Shown here piece after piece: positions 17,566 through 25,206 of a stretch of DNA of 60,952 bases. This stretch comes from Janthinobacterium lividum (lineage in GTDB: Bacteria > Pseudomonadota > Gammaproteobacteria > Burkholderiales > Burkholderiaceae_D), in NCBI RefSeq assembly GCF_011601275.1, contig NZ_JAAOLY010000026.1:1-60952 (forward strand), written 5' to 3'. How positions within the stretch are numbered: position 1 is the stretch's first letter; each line of letters starts with the position of its first letter. The notes under the pieces were generated by a model. It made no database searches, was not told where the DNA came from, and was given only the letters and a program-made list of their open reading frames with translations. Both the position numbers and the translations under genes were made by a program.

Positions 17566-18354
17566 ATGAATCCAGCAATGTGGATCAGCAAGACCGGCGT
17601 GCAGGCACAAGATGCCAAACTGCAAGCCATCGCGAATAACCTGGCCAACGTCAATACCGTTGGCTTCAAGCGCGACCGCGTCGTCTTCGAAGACCTGTTT
17701 TACCAGGTCGAGCAGCAGCCGGGCACGCAGCGCGCCGACAATACCCTCTCGCCATCGGGCGTACAGCTGGGTAACGGCACCCACATGGTGGGCACGCAAA
17801 AGGTATTTACCACCGGCAGCCTGCAAACGACGAGCCGCGAATTCGACGTTGCCATCACCGGCAACGGCTTCTTGCAAGTGCTGCGCCCGAACGGCGAAGC
17901 GGCCTACACGCGCGCCGGCCAGTTGGGCATCAATGAAAACGGCGTGATGGTCAACGCCCAGGGCTTGCCGCTGGTGCCGCAGATCACCGTGCCGAACAAT
18001 GCCACGGCGATCACCATCGGTGAAAACGGCATGGTCACGGCCACCGTGCCGGGCAATGTCAACGGCACCCAGCTGGGCCAGCTGAACCTGTCCAGCTTCA
18101 TCAACCCGACGGGCCTGCTGGCACTCGGTGAAAACCTGTTCCAGGAAACGGCATCGAGCGGCACGCCGACGGAAGGCCGTCCCGGCGAAGGCGCCCTGGG
18201 CAAGCTGAAACAGTTTGCGCTGGAAGGCTCGAACGTCCAGGTGGTCGAAGAGATGGTCGACATGATCGCTGCCCAGCGCACCTATGAAATGAACACCAAG
18301 GTGCTGTCGGCCGCCGACAATATGCTGCAATACCTGGCGCAAGCGGCACGCTGA
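17566..18354 (+). CDS. flgG: FlgG, distal rod protein
   Basis: Distal rod subunit; 262 residues, exactly in the family range. It shows AIANNLANVNTVGFKRDRVVFED near the N-terminus, GFLQVLRPNGEAAYTRAG in the middle and EGSNVQVVEEMVDMIAAQRT near the C-terminus. CAGGAG precedes the ATG. Its stop overlaps the flgH ATG. Confidence 0.97.
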   Translation: MNPAMWISKTGVQAQDAKLQAIANNLANVNTVGFKRDRVVFEDLFYQVEQQPGTQRADNTLSPSGVQLGNGTHMVGTQKVFTTGSLQTTSREFDVAITGNGFLQVLRPNGEAAYTRAGQLGINENGVMVNAQGLPLVPQITVPNNATAITIGENGMVTATVPGNVNGTQLGQLNLSSFINPTGLLALGENLFQETASSGTPTEGRPGEGALGKLKQFALEGSNVQVVEEMVDMIAAQRTYEMNTKVLSAADNMLQYLAQAAR

Positions 18355-19028
18355 TGACGGTCGCCATGAAAGCCACGGCAGCCATGCTGCTGGTGTTGAT
18401 GGCCGGTTGCGCCAGCCAGCCTGCCGCGCCGGTGGCGCCCAGCTTTTCCGATACGCCGTTGCCCGTGGCGCCGCGCAGCGCTGCGCGCGGCGGCGTGGGC
18501 GGCGGCGTTTTCAATCCCGACGCGGGCCTGGACCTGATCTCGGACAGCCGCGCCTTCCGCGTCGGCGACGTCGTCACGGTGGCCCTGCAGGAAACCACGC
18601 AGGCCAGCAAGAAGGCTGGCACCTCGTTCAACAAGGGCTCGTCCGTCGGCGTGAATGCGGCCAACATCCTCGGCAAGACCTTCCCCAAGACCGGCATCGA
18701 CCTGTCGGCCGACCGCAACTTCGCCGGCGACTCGACCAGCACGCAGCAAAATGCGCTGTCCGGCGCCATCACCGTGATCGTGCAGGAAGTGCTGCCGAAC
18801 GGCTTGCTGCGCGTGCAGGGCGAGAAAACGCTGACCCTGAACCAGGGCGAGGAATTCGTGCGCCTGCGCGGCTACCTGCGCGCGGCCGACATCGATTCGA
18901 ACAACCAGGTCTCGTCCTTGCGCATCGCCAATGCACAGATCGCCTATTCCGGCCAGGGCACCCTGGCCGAAGCCAATACACCAGGCTGGCTGACGCGCTT
19001 CTTCGTCGGCCCATGGATGCCGTTTTAA
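18354..19028 (+). CDS. flgH: FlgH, L-ring lipoprotein
   Basis: Outer-membrane lipoprotein that forms the L ring; 224 residues. It has a signal peptide with lipobox LMAGC (Cys19). Downstream, SDSRAFRVGDVVTVALQETTQ-type sequence and the C-terminal pattern LRAADIDSNNQVSSLRIANAQ, GQGTLAEANTPGWLTRFF are diagnostic. The start overlaps the flgG stop; an in-frame ATG at 18366 is an alternative. Confidence 0.96.
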   Translation: MTVAMKATAAMLLVLMAGCASQPAAPVAPSFSDTPLPVAPRSAARGGVGGGVFNPDAGLDLISDSRAFRVGDVVTVALQETTQASKKAGTSFNKGSSVGVNAANILGKTFPKTGIDLSADRNFAGDSTSTQQNALSGAITVIVQEVLPNGLLRVQGEKTLTLNQGEEFVRLRGYLRAADIDSNNQVSSLRIANAQIAYSGQGTLAEANTPGWLTRFFVGPWMPF

Positions 19029-19037
19029 GGTGACCTC

Positions 19038-20150
19038 ATGAAATTTCGTTCCGCCCTGCCCCTGGCAGCCATGCTGGCCGTGCTCTCCGGCTTTGCCCTG
19101 CCCGCCAGCGCCGCGCAAGTGTTGCGCAACCTGGTCAGCATCGAGGGCGTGCGCGACAATCCGCTGGTCGGCTATGGTCTCGTCGTGGGCCTGAACGGCA
19201 GTGGCGACACCACGCAGGTGAAGTTTTCCAGCCAGTCCGTGGTCAACATGCTCAAGCAGTTCGGCGTGAAGATGCCGGACGGCGCTGAAGCGAAAAGCAA
19301 GAACGTCGCCACCGTCATGGTCAGCGCCGTATTTCCACCAGGATACCGCCGTGGCCAGGCCATCGACGTCACCGTCTCGTCGCTGGGCGATGCGAAAAGC
19401 TTGCGCGGCGGCACCTTGCTGCTGACGCAGCTGCGCGCGGCCGACAATGAAACGTATGCTCTGGCGCAAGGCAACGTGGTCGTCGGCGGCTTGAACGCCA
19501 CCGGCAAGAGCGGCTCGTCCGTCACCGTCAACACGCCCACTTCGGGCCGCATTCCCAACGGCGCCAACATCGAGCGCGAAATCCTCAGCGATTTCTCGAC
19601 CAAGCCGACCGTCACCCTGAACTTGCGCCACCCGCATTTCGAGACGGCCATCAATATCGTCGAAGCCGTCAACCGCCGCTTTGGCGCCGTCGCCACCACG
19701 CGCGACGCCACCAGCGTGGAAGTGCTGGCGCCGGAAAATCCGACCCAGCGCGTGGCCTTCATGGCCAAGCTCGAAGCGCTCTCCGTCGATGTGGGCGTCG
19801 ATACGCCGAAAGTGGTGTTCAATTCGCGCACCGGCACCGTGGTCATCGCCGAGGGCTTGCGCGTGAAGGCGGCCGCCGTCACGCACGGCTCGCTGAAAGT
19901 GGTCATTTCGGAAAGCTCGGCAGTGAGCCAGCCGGCGCCGTTCGGCCGCGGCCAGACCACCGTCACGCCGCAATCGAAGGTGTCCGTCGACCAGGGCAAC
20001 GGCAATATGTTCAAATGGCCGGCCGGCGCCAAGCTGCAATCGATTATCGACGTCGTCAACAGCCTGGGCGCTTCGCCCGATGACATCATGGCAATTTTAC
20101 AAGCCCTCGACCAGGCAGGCGCCATCGAAGGCGAACTGGTGGTGATCTGA
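19038..20150 (+). CDS. flgI: FlgI, P-ring protein
   Basis: Periplasmic P-ring subunit; 370 residues. It has a Sec signal peptide (LPLAAMLAVLSGFALPASA, then AQVLRNLVSIEG). Family motifs follow in order: NPLVGYGLVVGLNGSGDTT, QSVVNMLKQFGV, VMVSAVFPPG and the C-terminal SPDDIMAILQALDQAGAIEGE. The last base of its stop is the first base of the flgJ start (TGATG). Confidence 0.97.
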   Translation: MKFRSALPLAAMLAVLSGFALPASAAQVLRNLVSIEGVRDNPLVGYGLVVGLNGSGDTTQVKFSSQSVVNMLKQFGVKMPDGAEAKSKNVATVMVSAVFPPGYRRGQAIDVTVSSLGDAKSLRGGTLLLTQLRAADNETYALAQGNVVVGGLNATGKSGSSVTVNTPTSGRIPNGANIEREILSDFSTKPTVTLNLRHPHFETAINIVEAVNRRFGAVATTRDATSVEVLAPENPTQRVAFMAKLEALSVDVGVDTPKVVFNSRTGTVVIAEGLRVKAAAVTHGSLKVVISESSAVSQPAPFGRGQTTVTPQSKVSVDQGNGNMFKWPAGAKLQSIIDVVNSLGASPDDIMAILQALDQAGAIEGELVVI

Positions 20151-20542
20151 TGCTTAATATCAACGATAGCAGCAGCGCCCTGCCTTCGGCGCTCGACGAC
20201 CGCTCCCCGGCGGCGGCCGCGCCGGCCGATCCCCGCTATGCGGCCAAGGCTACCGAGGCGGCCGTCAAGTTCGAAGCCTTCTTCATCTCGCACATGCTGC
20301 GCCAGATGCGCTCGGGCACGCGCGAGATGGCGGGCGAAGACAGCGTCTTCAAGGACCCCGTCAACAGCGACATGCTGGAAATGGCCGACAACCTGGTGGC
20401 CGACAAGATGGCCGGCCAGCGCGCTTTCGGCATTGCCGACGCCATCCTGCGCCAGCTGCTGCCGGCGGCCGGCGCCCCCGTGGCGGCCAAAAGCGCTGTC
20501 AAGACCGACAATATTGCAGCGCCGCTTAATAAATCCGTCTGA
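20150..20542 (+). CDS. flgJ: FlgJ rod-scaffold protein, N-terminal domain only
   Basis: Rod cap needed to assemble the rod; 130 residues, so it holds only the rod-binding domain. Conserved sequence runs from AAVKFEAFFISHMLRQMR through MLEMADNLVADKMAGQRAFGIADAIL. The muramidase domain that follows in enterobacterial FlgJ (about 310 residues in all) is absent; the matching enzyme is encoded apart at 12430. The end is Ala/Lys-rich and ordinary, with no sign of a frameshifted downstream remnant before flgK. Confidence 0.92.
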   Translation: MLNINDSSSALPSALDDRSPAAAAPADPRYAAKATEAAVKFEAFFISHMLRQMRSGTREMAGEDSVFKDPVNSDMLEMADNLVADKMAGQRAFGIADAILRQLLPAAGAPVAAKSAVKTDNIAAPLNKSV

Positions 20543-20623
20543 AGCGTCGCCTGTACCAGGTAACAACGATTCACTGCCTGCCCACCCGCACGCGCCACAC
20601 TCTTCACGAAAGAAACTTGCCCA

Positions 20624-21985
20624 ATGAGCATCATCAGCAATGCATTGTCAGGCAGCATCGCCGCCCAGGCCGCACTCAATGCGGCCAGCCAGAACATCGC
20701 CAACCTGCAAACGGCGGGCTACACGCGCCAGGGCGTGCTGTTGTCTTCGCTTGGCGCCGGCGTGGGCGTGCGCTCGGCCGGCAATGGCGTGGAAGTGTCC
20801 GCCCTGCTGCGTTTTGCCGATGCCTATAAAAGCCAGCAAATGTGGCGCGCCGCGTCCGACCAGGGCGCCCGTTCGCAGACCCAGCCTTACCTGACCCAGC
20901 TCGAGCGCGTGATGGGCGACGATGTCTCCAGCATCAGCAACGGCATCGACGGCTTTTTCGCCGCCCTGAATGCCTCGGCCGTCGACCCGACGTCGACGCC
21001 ACTGCGCCAGCAGATCGTCACCTCCGCCGATGCCATGGCGCAGCGCTTCAACAGCATCAGCACCGTCATGAGCAACCAGCTGCTGTCGCTACAGCAGCAA
21101 CGCTCAGCGATCGTGCCGCAAGCCAATACCACCCTGGCCAATATCGCCGCGCTGAACCAGCGCATCAGCACCTCCACGGCGTCGGGCACGAATGTGTCGT
21201 CGCTGATGGATGCGCGCGACCAGCTGATCGATGGCCTGGCCTCGCAAATGGGCATCGAGGTGCTCGACCAGCCGGACGGCTCGCGCAATGTCTCGCTGAA
21301 GTCGGGCCAGCCGCTGGTCATCGGCAGCATGGCCGGCACCCTGAGCAGCAACATGACGAACACCGGTGAACAAATCCTGAGCCTCGATTTCGCCAAGTCG
21401 TCGTACGTCCTCGATCCGGTGGCCATCGGCGGCCAGATGGGCGGCCTGGGCGAGTTCGAGCAAAATACCCTGAAACCGCTGCAGCAGTCGCTGCAAGACA
21501 TGGCCACCCAGCTCACCAGCAAGATCAACGCGCAGCTGGCACTGGGCAAAACCATGACCGGCACGGCCGGCGGCCCCCTGCTGGCCTACGCGAATGGCAA
21601 GCTGAGCATTACACCCGGCTTCAACGCCAAGGACCTGGCCCTGTCGCTGACGGGTGCGGCCGGCGACAGCGGCAACTTGCAGAAATTGATCGAGATCAAG
21701 AATCAACCGATCACCGTCAGCTGGGTGGGTTCTGTCCTGATGAGCGACGCGGACACGCAGCTGGTCGGCAAGCTGGGTATCTACAGCCAGCAAAACCAGT
21801 CCTTGCTGAAGACGGCCAACACGGTGCGCTCGCAAGCGATCGACGACTGGAAATCGACCAGCGGCGTGAACAAGGACGAAGAAGCGATGAGCCTGGTCGA
21901 GTTCCAGAATATGTATCAAGCAAACATGAAAGTCATTTCCGTGGCAAATACCTTGTTTGACGCCACTTTGCAAATGATGGGTTAA
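20624..21985 (+). CDS. flgK: FlgK, hook-filament junction protein 1
   Basis: First hook-associated protein; 453 residues. It has the axial N-terminal motif QAALNAASQNIANLQTAGYTRQ and C-terminal SLVEFQNMYQANMKVISVAN, both characteristic. SGTNVSSLMDARDQLIDGLA in the centre also fits. An 81-base spacer separates it from flgJ. At 453 residues it is on the short side for FlgK, as in lateral systems. Confidence 0.95.
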   Translation: MSIISNALSGSIAAQAALNAASQNIANLQTAGYTRQGVLLSSLGAGVGVRSAGNGVEVSALLRFADAYKSQQMWRAASDQGARSQTQPYLTQLERVMGDDVSSISNGIDGFFAALNASAVDPTSTPLRQQIVTSADAMAQRFNSISTVMSNQLLSLQQQRSAIVPQANTTLANIAALNQRISTSTASGTNVSSLMDARDQLIDGLASQMGIEVLDQPDGSRNVSLKSGQPLVIGSMAGTLSSNMTNTGEQILSLDFAKSSYVLDPVAIGGQMGGLGEFEQNTLKPLQQSLQDMATQLTSKINAQLALGKTMTGTAGGPLLAYANGKLSITPGFNAKDLALSLTGAAGDSGNLQKLIEIKNQPITVSWVGSVLMSDADTQLVGKLGIYSQQNQSLLKTANTVRSQAIDDWKSTSGVNKDEEAMSLVEFQNMYQANMKVISVANTLFDATLQMMG

Positions 21986-21995
21986 GGAGAAGATC

Positions 21996-22907
21996 ATGCG
22001 TGTCGCCAGTAGCCAGTACCAATCGCTGATCAATATTTCGCTTCAGCAAAATCAGGAACGCATCAACTTCCTGACCCAGCAAATGTCGTCGGGCTTGCGC
22101 ATCCAGCTGCCATCGGACGATCCGATCGGCAACGTGCGCATTTCGCGCCTGACGCGCGAGCAAGCCATGGTCACCCAGTACAAGGACAATATCGCCACGG
22201 TGAAAGTGCGCCTGCTGAAAAACGAAAACTACCTGTCGAGCATGGTCACCGACATGGGCCAGGCGCGCGATCTGCTGGTATGGGCCGCCGACGGCAGCAA
22301 CACGCCCGGCGACCTGAATGCGATGACGCAATCGCTGACGGCCATGCGCGACAGCGTGCTGTACACGGCGAACCTGAAGGACCAGGAAGGCCGCTACATG
22401 TTTTCCGGCACGGCCACCGACCAGGCCGCCATCAAATACGACCCGGCGGCAACCATGGGCTCGCGCTACAGCTACGTCGGCAATACCGATACGCAGACCG
22501 TGGTGGTGGGCAATGGCGTGACGCAGGCGGCCAACGTCGACGTGAAGAACCTGGACGTGTGGCTCAACAAGATCGACCAGGTTATCAGCACCCTCAGCGC
22601 GCCGGGCGTCAACCCCAACGATCCGGCCGTGCGCGCCATCGTCAGCGACGGCCTCGGCGGCACAGATGATGGCATGGATTTGCTCTCCGGCAAGATCGCC
22701 ATCTTCGGCGGCGCGCAAAACATCCTCACGACGCTCTCCGGCAACCTGGCCAATGTGTCGCTGTCGAACGACATGGCCCTGTCCGATTTGAAAAAGACCG
22801 ATATGGGCGCGGCAGCCATTGAACTGACCGGCTACCAGACGGCCCTGCAGGCAACCTATAAAGCCTACGCCAAGGTTGGCACCATTTCCCTGTTTGATCT
22901 TCTCTGA
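21996..22907 (+). CDS. flgL: FlgL, hook-filament junction protein 3
   Basis: Second junction protein with a flagellin-like fold; 303 residues. The N-terminus MRVASSQYQSLINISLQQNQ with LTQQMSSGLRIQLPSDDPIG and the C-terminal helix ELTGYQTALQATYKAYAKV are typical. GGAGA is the ribosome site. The next gene begins five bases after the stop, so the two are almost certainly co-transcribed. Confidence 0.94.
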   Translation: MRVASSQYQSLINISLQQNQERINFLTQQMSSGLRIQLPSDDPIGNVRISRLTREQAMVTQYKDNIATVKVRLLKNENYLSSMVTDMGQARDLLVWAADGSNTPGDLNAMTQSLTAMRDSVLYTANLKDQEGRYMFSGTATDQAAIKYDPAATMGSRYSYVGNTDTQTVVVGNGVTQAANVDVKNLDVWLNKIDQVISTLSAPGVNPNDPAVRAIVSDGLGGTDDGMDLLSGKIAIFGGAQNILTTLSGNLANVSLSNDMALSDLKKTDMGAAAIELTGYQTALQATYKAYAKVGTISLFDLL

Positions 22908-22912
22908 CCATC

Positions 22913-23956
22913 ATGCAAATCGTTCAGACCTCCTCCTCTTCCGGCGTCAATGCCAAAGGCGCGGGCACCGCCCGCGTCGTCGATGACGCGTCCGCCGCCA
23001 TCAACGGCAGCGCCAGCGCGCGCAGCGAGGCGCCAGCGGCGAAGAGGTCGACGGCGAGCCTGCAGCGTGGCCTGAGCAACTGGGATCACCAGTTGCAGGG
23101 AGAGATTTCCAACGCACAACAAACACTCGACTATCTGGAACGCAGCAGCAGCCAGCTGCAAGCGCTGAAAAGCGAACTGGCGGCCAAGCTGGCCGCGCGC
23201 CAAGGCCGCGAAGGGCAAGTCGAGGCCAGAGTACGCCAGTTCAGCAATACCTGGCGCCAGCGCGCCAGCGCCTCGGGCGGCACGCTCGACGCACAGCTCG
23301 CCTATACCAGCCCGCAGGCGGCACAGCAGAACTTCAGCATCCGCGGCCTGACCATGGCCAGCCTGCAGGAAGGCCCGCAGGAAGTGCTGGCGTTTTCCGT
23401 CGGCGGCGCGAACCAGTCCTTGCGCTCGGTCAATATCGAGCCTGGCCTGAGCGCGAATGAAATCGTCTCGCGCTTCGACCGCGCCCTGATGCCATCGGGC
23501 ATCGGCGTCAAACTGGGCGAGAATGGCGAACTGGTGTTCAGCACGCAGGAAGCGGCCTGGGCCAACGTGCGCGACAGCCTGTCCGTGCGCGGCAGCGGCA
23601 TCCGCTATCCGACCGGCCAGATGAGCCGCGTGCGCACGGATGCGGAACCGGCCGCCATCGCCCCGGAAGAATGGAGTACCGGCGACGTGGAAGCCCTGCG
23701 CGCCACCTTGCAGCAAGTGGTGCAGGCGCTGGCGCAGTTGCAGGCGGCGCGCAGTTCCGTCAGCCTGGCCCTGGCGCAAGCGACGGGACGGGTCGCCCGC
23801 GCGCAACCGGTGCAAGTGAACGTCAGCATGGATGCCTTGGCGGAAAACTTCACGCAAAAGGCCAGCGAGCCCGGCTATGAATCGCTGCTGGCGATCAGCT
23901 CGGCATTGGTCGGCATCAGCCGCGAGCGCGTCGTCGCCCTGCTTGGCCTGGAATAA
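22913..23956 (+). CDS. Uncharacterised flagellar axial/hook-associated-like protein
   Basis: I do not recognise this 347-residue protein by name. Residues about 1-45 are Ser/Ala-rich. A helical, coiled-coil-prone stretch with Gln/Glu follows (NAQQTLDYLERSSSQLQALK, to about 110). A central segment (about 128-230) resembles the flagellin IN-type insertion: VLAFSVGGANQSLRSVNIEP, LSANEIVSRFDRAL, then GVKLGENGELVFSTQE. A second helical part closes the protein. There is no signal peptide. It starts five bases after flgL and ends the flagellar run, so export through the same apparatus as a cap, junction or filament-accessory protein is a reasonable inference. It could also be a diverged second FliD-like protein. 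Confidence 0.7.
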   Translation: MQIVQTSSSSGVNAKGAGTARVVDDASAAINGSASARSEAPAAKRSTASLQRGLSNWDHQLQGEISNAQQTLDYLERSSSQLQALKSELAAKLAARQGREGQVEARVRQFSNTWRQRASASGGTLDAQLAYTSPQAAQQNFSIRGLTMASLQEGPQEVLAFSVGGANQSLRSVNIEPGLSANEIVSRFDRALMPSGIGVKLGENGELVFSTQEAAWANVRDSLSVRGSGIRYPTGQMSRVRTDAEPAAIAPEEWSTGDVEALRATLQQVVQALAQLQAARSSVSLALAQATGRVARAQPVQVNVSMDALAENFTQKASEPGYESLLAISSALVGISRERVVALLGLE

Positions 23957-24105
23957 CCGCTTCCCGCGCGTACGCCGCCCTGGCGCACGCGGCAATAAAA
24001 AGGGCGCGGCCCTGGCCCAGGACGGTGAAAATCCGTAAGATGCTGCTGTCGCTTGCCTGTTCACCACTACGCCGGCGCCTCCCGTCATCCACTTCCGGAG
24101 CTCCC

Positions 24106-25206
24106 TTGATAAAAACCGCCGCCCGGCTGATCAGCTATGCCCTGCTGGGCAAATCCGGCAAGCAGCCCCTCGATATCGCCAAGGTGCGCAAGGTATTGAT
24201 TTTGCGCAACGACAAGATCGGCGACATGATCGTCACCTCGGCCCTGCTGCGCGAACTGAAAAAAAACTATCCGCACTGGCAGATCGACGTGGCCGCCAGC
24301 AGCGCCAATCGCGACGTCATCGCCGATAACCCGCATGTGAACGACATCCTCATCTGGGACAAGCAGCCGCTGCTGCGCGACTTGCGCACCACCATCGCCG
24401 ACCTGCGCCGGCGCCGCTACGACGTCATCTTCAATCCCTACAACCGCTTTTCGATTCCCTTGCTGCTGCGTATCAAATGGCTGGGGGCGCGCTACCTGAC
24501 GGGCTTTGCCATTCCCAAGTACGGCACCTCGACGGCGAAGCTGGGCATGTTCGACCATACGGTGCCGTGCGACCGCAGCCGCCACATCCTGCACAGCTTT
24601 TTCGCCACCTTCGGGCAATTTGGTCTGCGCGACATCGACATGCGCTATGAACTGTTCGGCGTGGACGCGCACGCGGCACGGGTCGACGCCGCCTGCGACA
24701 CCCTGCTGCGCACCCATGAAGGCTTGTTCTGCCTCAATTTCCAGGGCAGCAATGCGCAACGCACGGTCAGCGTGGCCGACGCCCAGCGCTGCTGCGCCGC
24801 CCTGGCGGCACGCTATCCGCGCCATGCGCTGCTGGTGATCGCCGCGCCGGGCACCGAGACCCGCGCCGCCGAGATCGTGCAGGGCTCCGGTCATGCCAAC
24901 GTGATGAGCGCGCCGCCCACCGGCCACATCCTGGAACTGGCGGCCCTGATACGCCGCTGCGAACTGGTGCTGTCGCCCGACACGTCGGTGATTCACATCG
25001 CCTCGGCGTATGACAAGAAAATCGTCGGCTACTACATCCGCACCGATAACTACCGCTGGTTTTATCCGGCCAGTCGCCACTACCGCGTCATCCTGGCGCG
25101 CGGCCTGACCCTGGCCGCCGTCAGCGATACGGAAACCCTGGCCGCCGTGGAACAGTTGATGGACGGCGCCGGCCAGGCGCAGGAGACGCTTCAGGCCGTC
25201 GGCTGA
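24106..25206 (+). CDS. Glycosyltransferase family 9 (heptosyltransferase-like)
   Basis: Probable lipopolysaccharide-core or related glycosyltransferase using an ADP-heptose-type donor; 366 residues. The N-terminal VRKVLILRNDKIGDMIVTSALLRE is the GT9 signature. The C-domain has FNFQGSNAQRT-like sequence and LVLSPDTSVIHIASAYDK, the donor-binding motif. I prefer the TTG at 24106 because GGAG at 24097-24100 lies five bases before it; a GTG at 24025 would add an unlikely 27-residue leader. It is unlinked to other envelope genes and separated from the flagellar run by about 150 bases. A role in glycosylating the flagellum is possible but unsupported. Confidence 0.85.
   Translation: MIKTAARLISYALLGKSGKQPLDIAKVRKVLILRNDKIGDMIVTSALLRELKKNYPHWQIDVAASSANRDVIADNPHVNDILIWDKQPLLRDLRTTIADLRRRRYDVIFNPYNRFSIPLLLRIKWLGARYLTGFAIPKYGTSTAKLGMFDHTVPCDRSRHILHSFFATFGQFGLRDIDMRYELFGVDAHAARVDAACDTLLRTHEGLFCLNFQGSNAQRTVSVADAQRCCAALAARYPRHALLVIAAPGTETRAAEIVQGSGHANVMSAPPTGHILELAALIRRCELVLSPDTSVIHIASAYDKKIVGYYIRTDNYRWFYPASRHYRVILARGLTLAAVSDTETLAAVEQLMDGAGQAQETLQAVG

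Noticed and set aside
23967..23991. Stem CGCGTACGCC/GGCGCACGCG after the last flagellar gene, as a terminator
   Set aside because: One mismatch, and the following run is A rather than T on the plus strand; on the minus strand the T-run precedes the stem, so it does not fit a Rho-independent terminator in either direction.
24025..24105. GTG at 24025 as start of the GT9 gene
   Set aside because: It adds a 27-residue basic leader not seen in the family, whereas TTG at 24106 has a well-placed GGAG.
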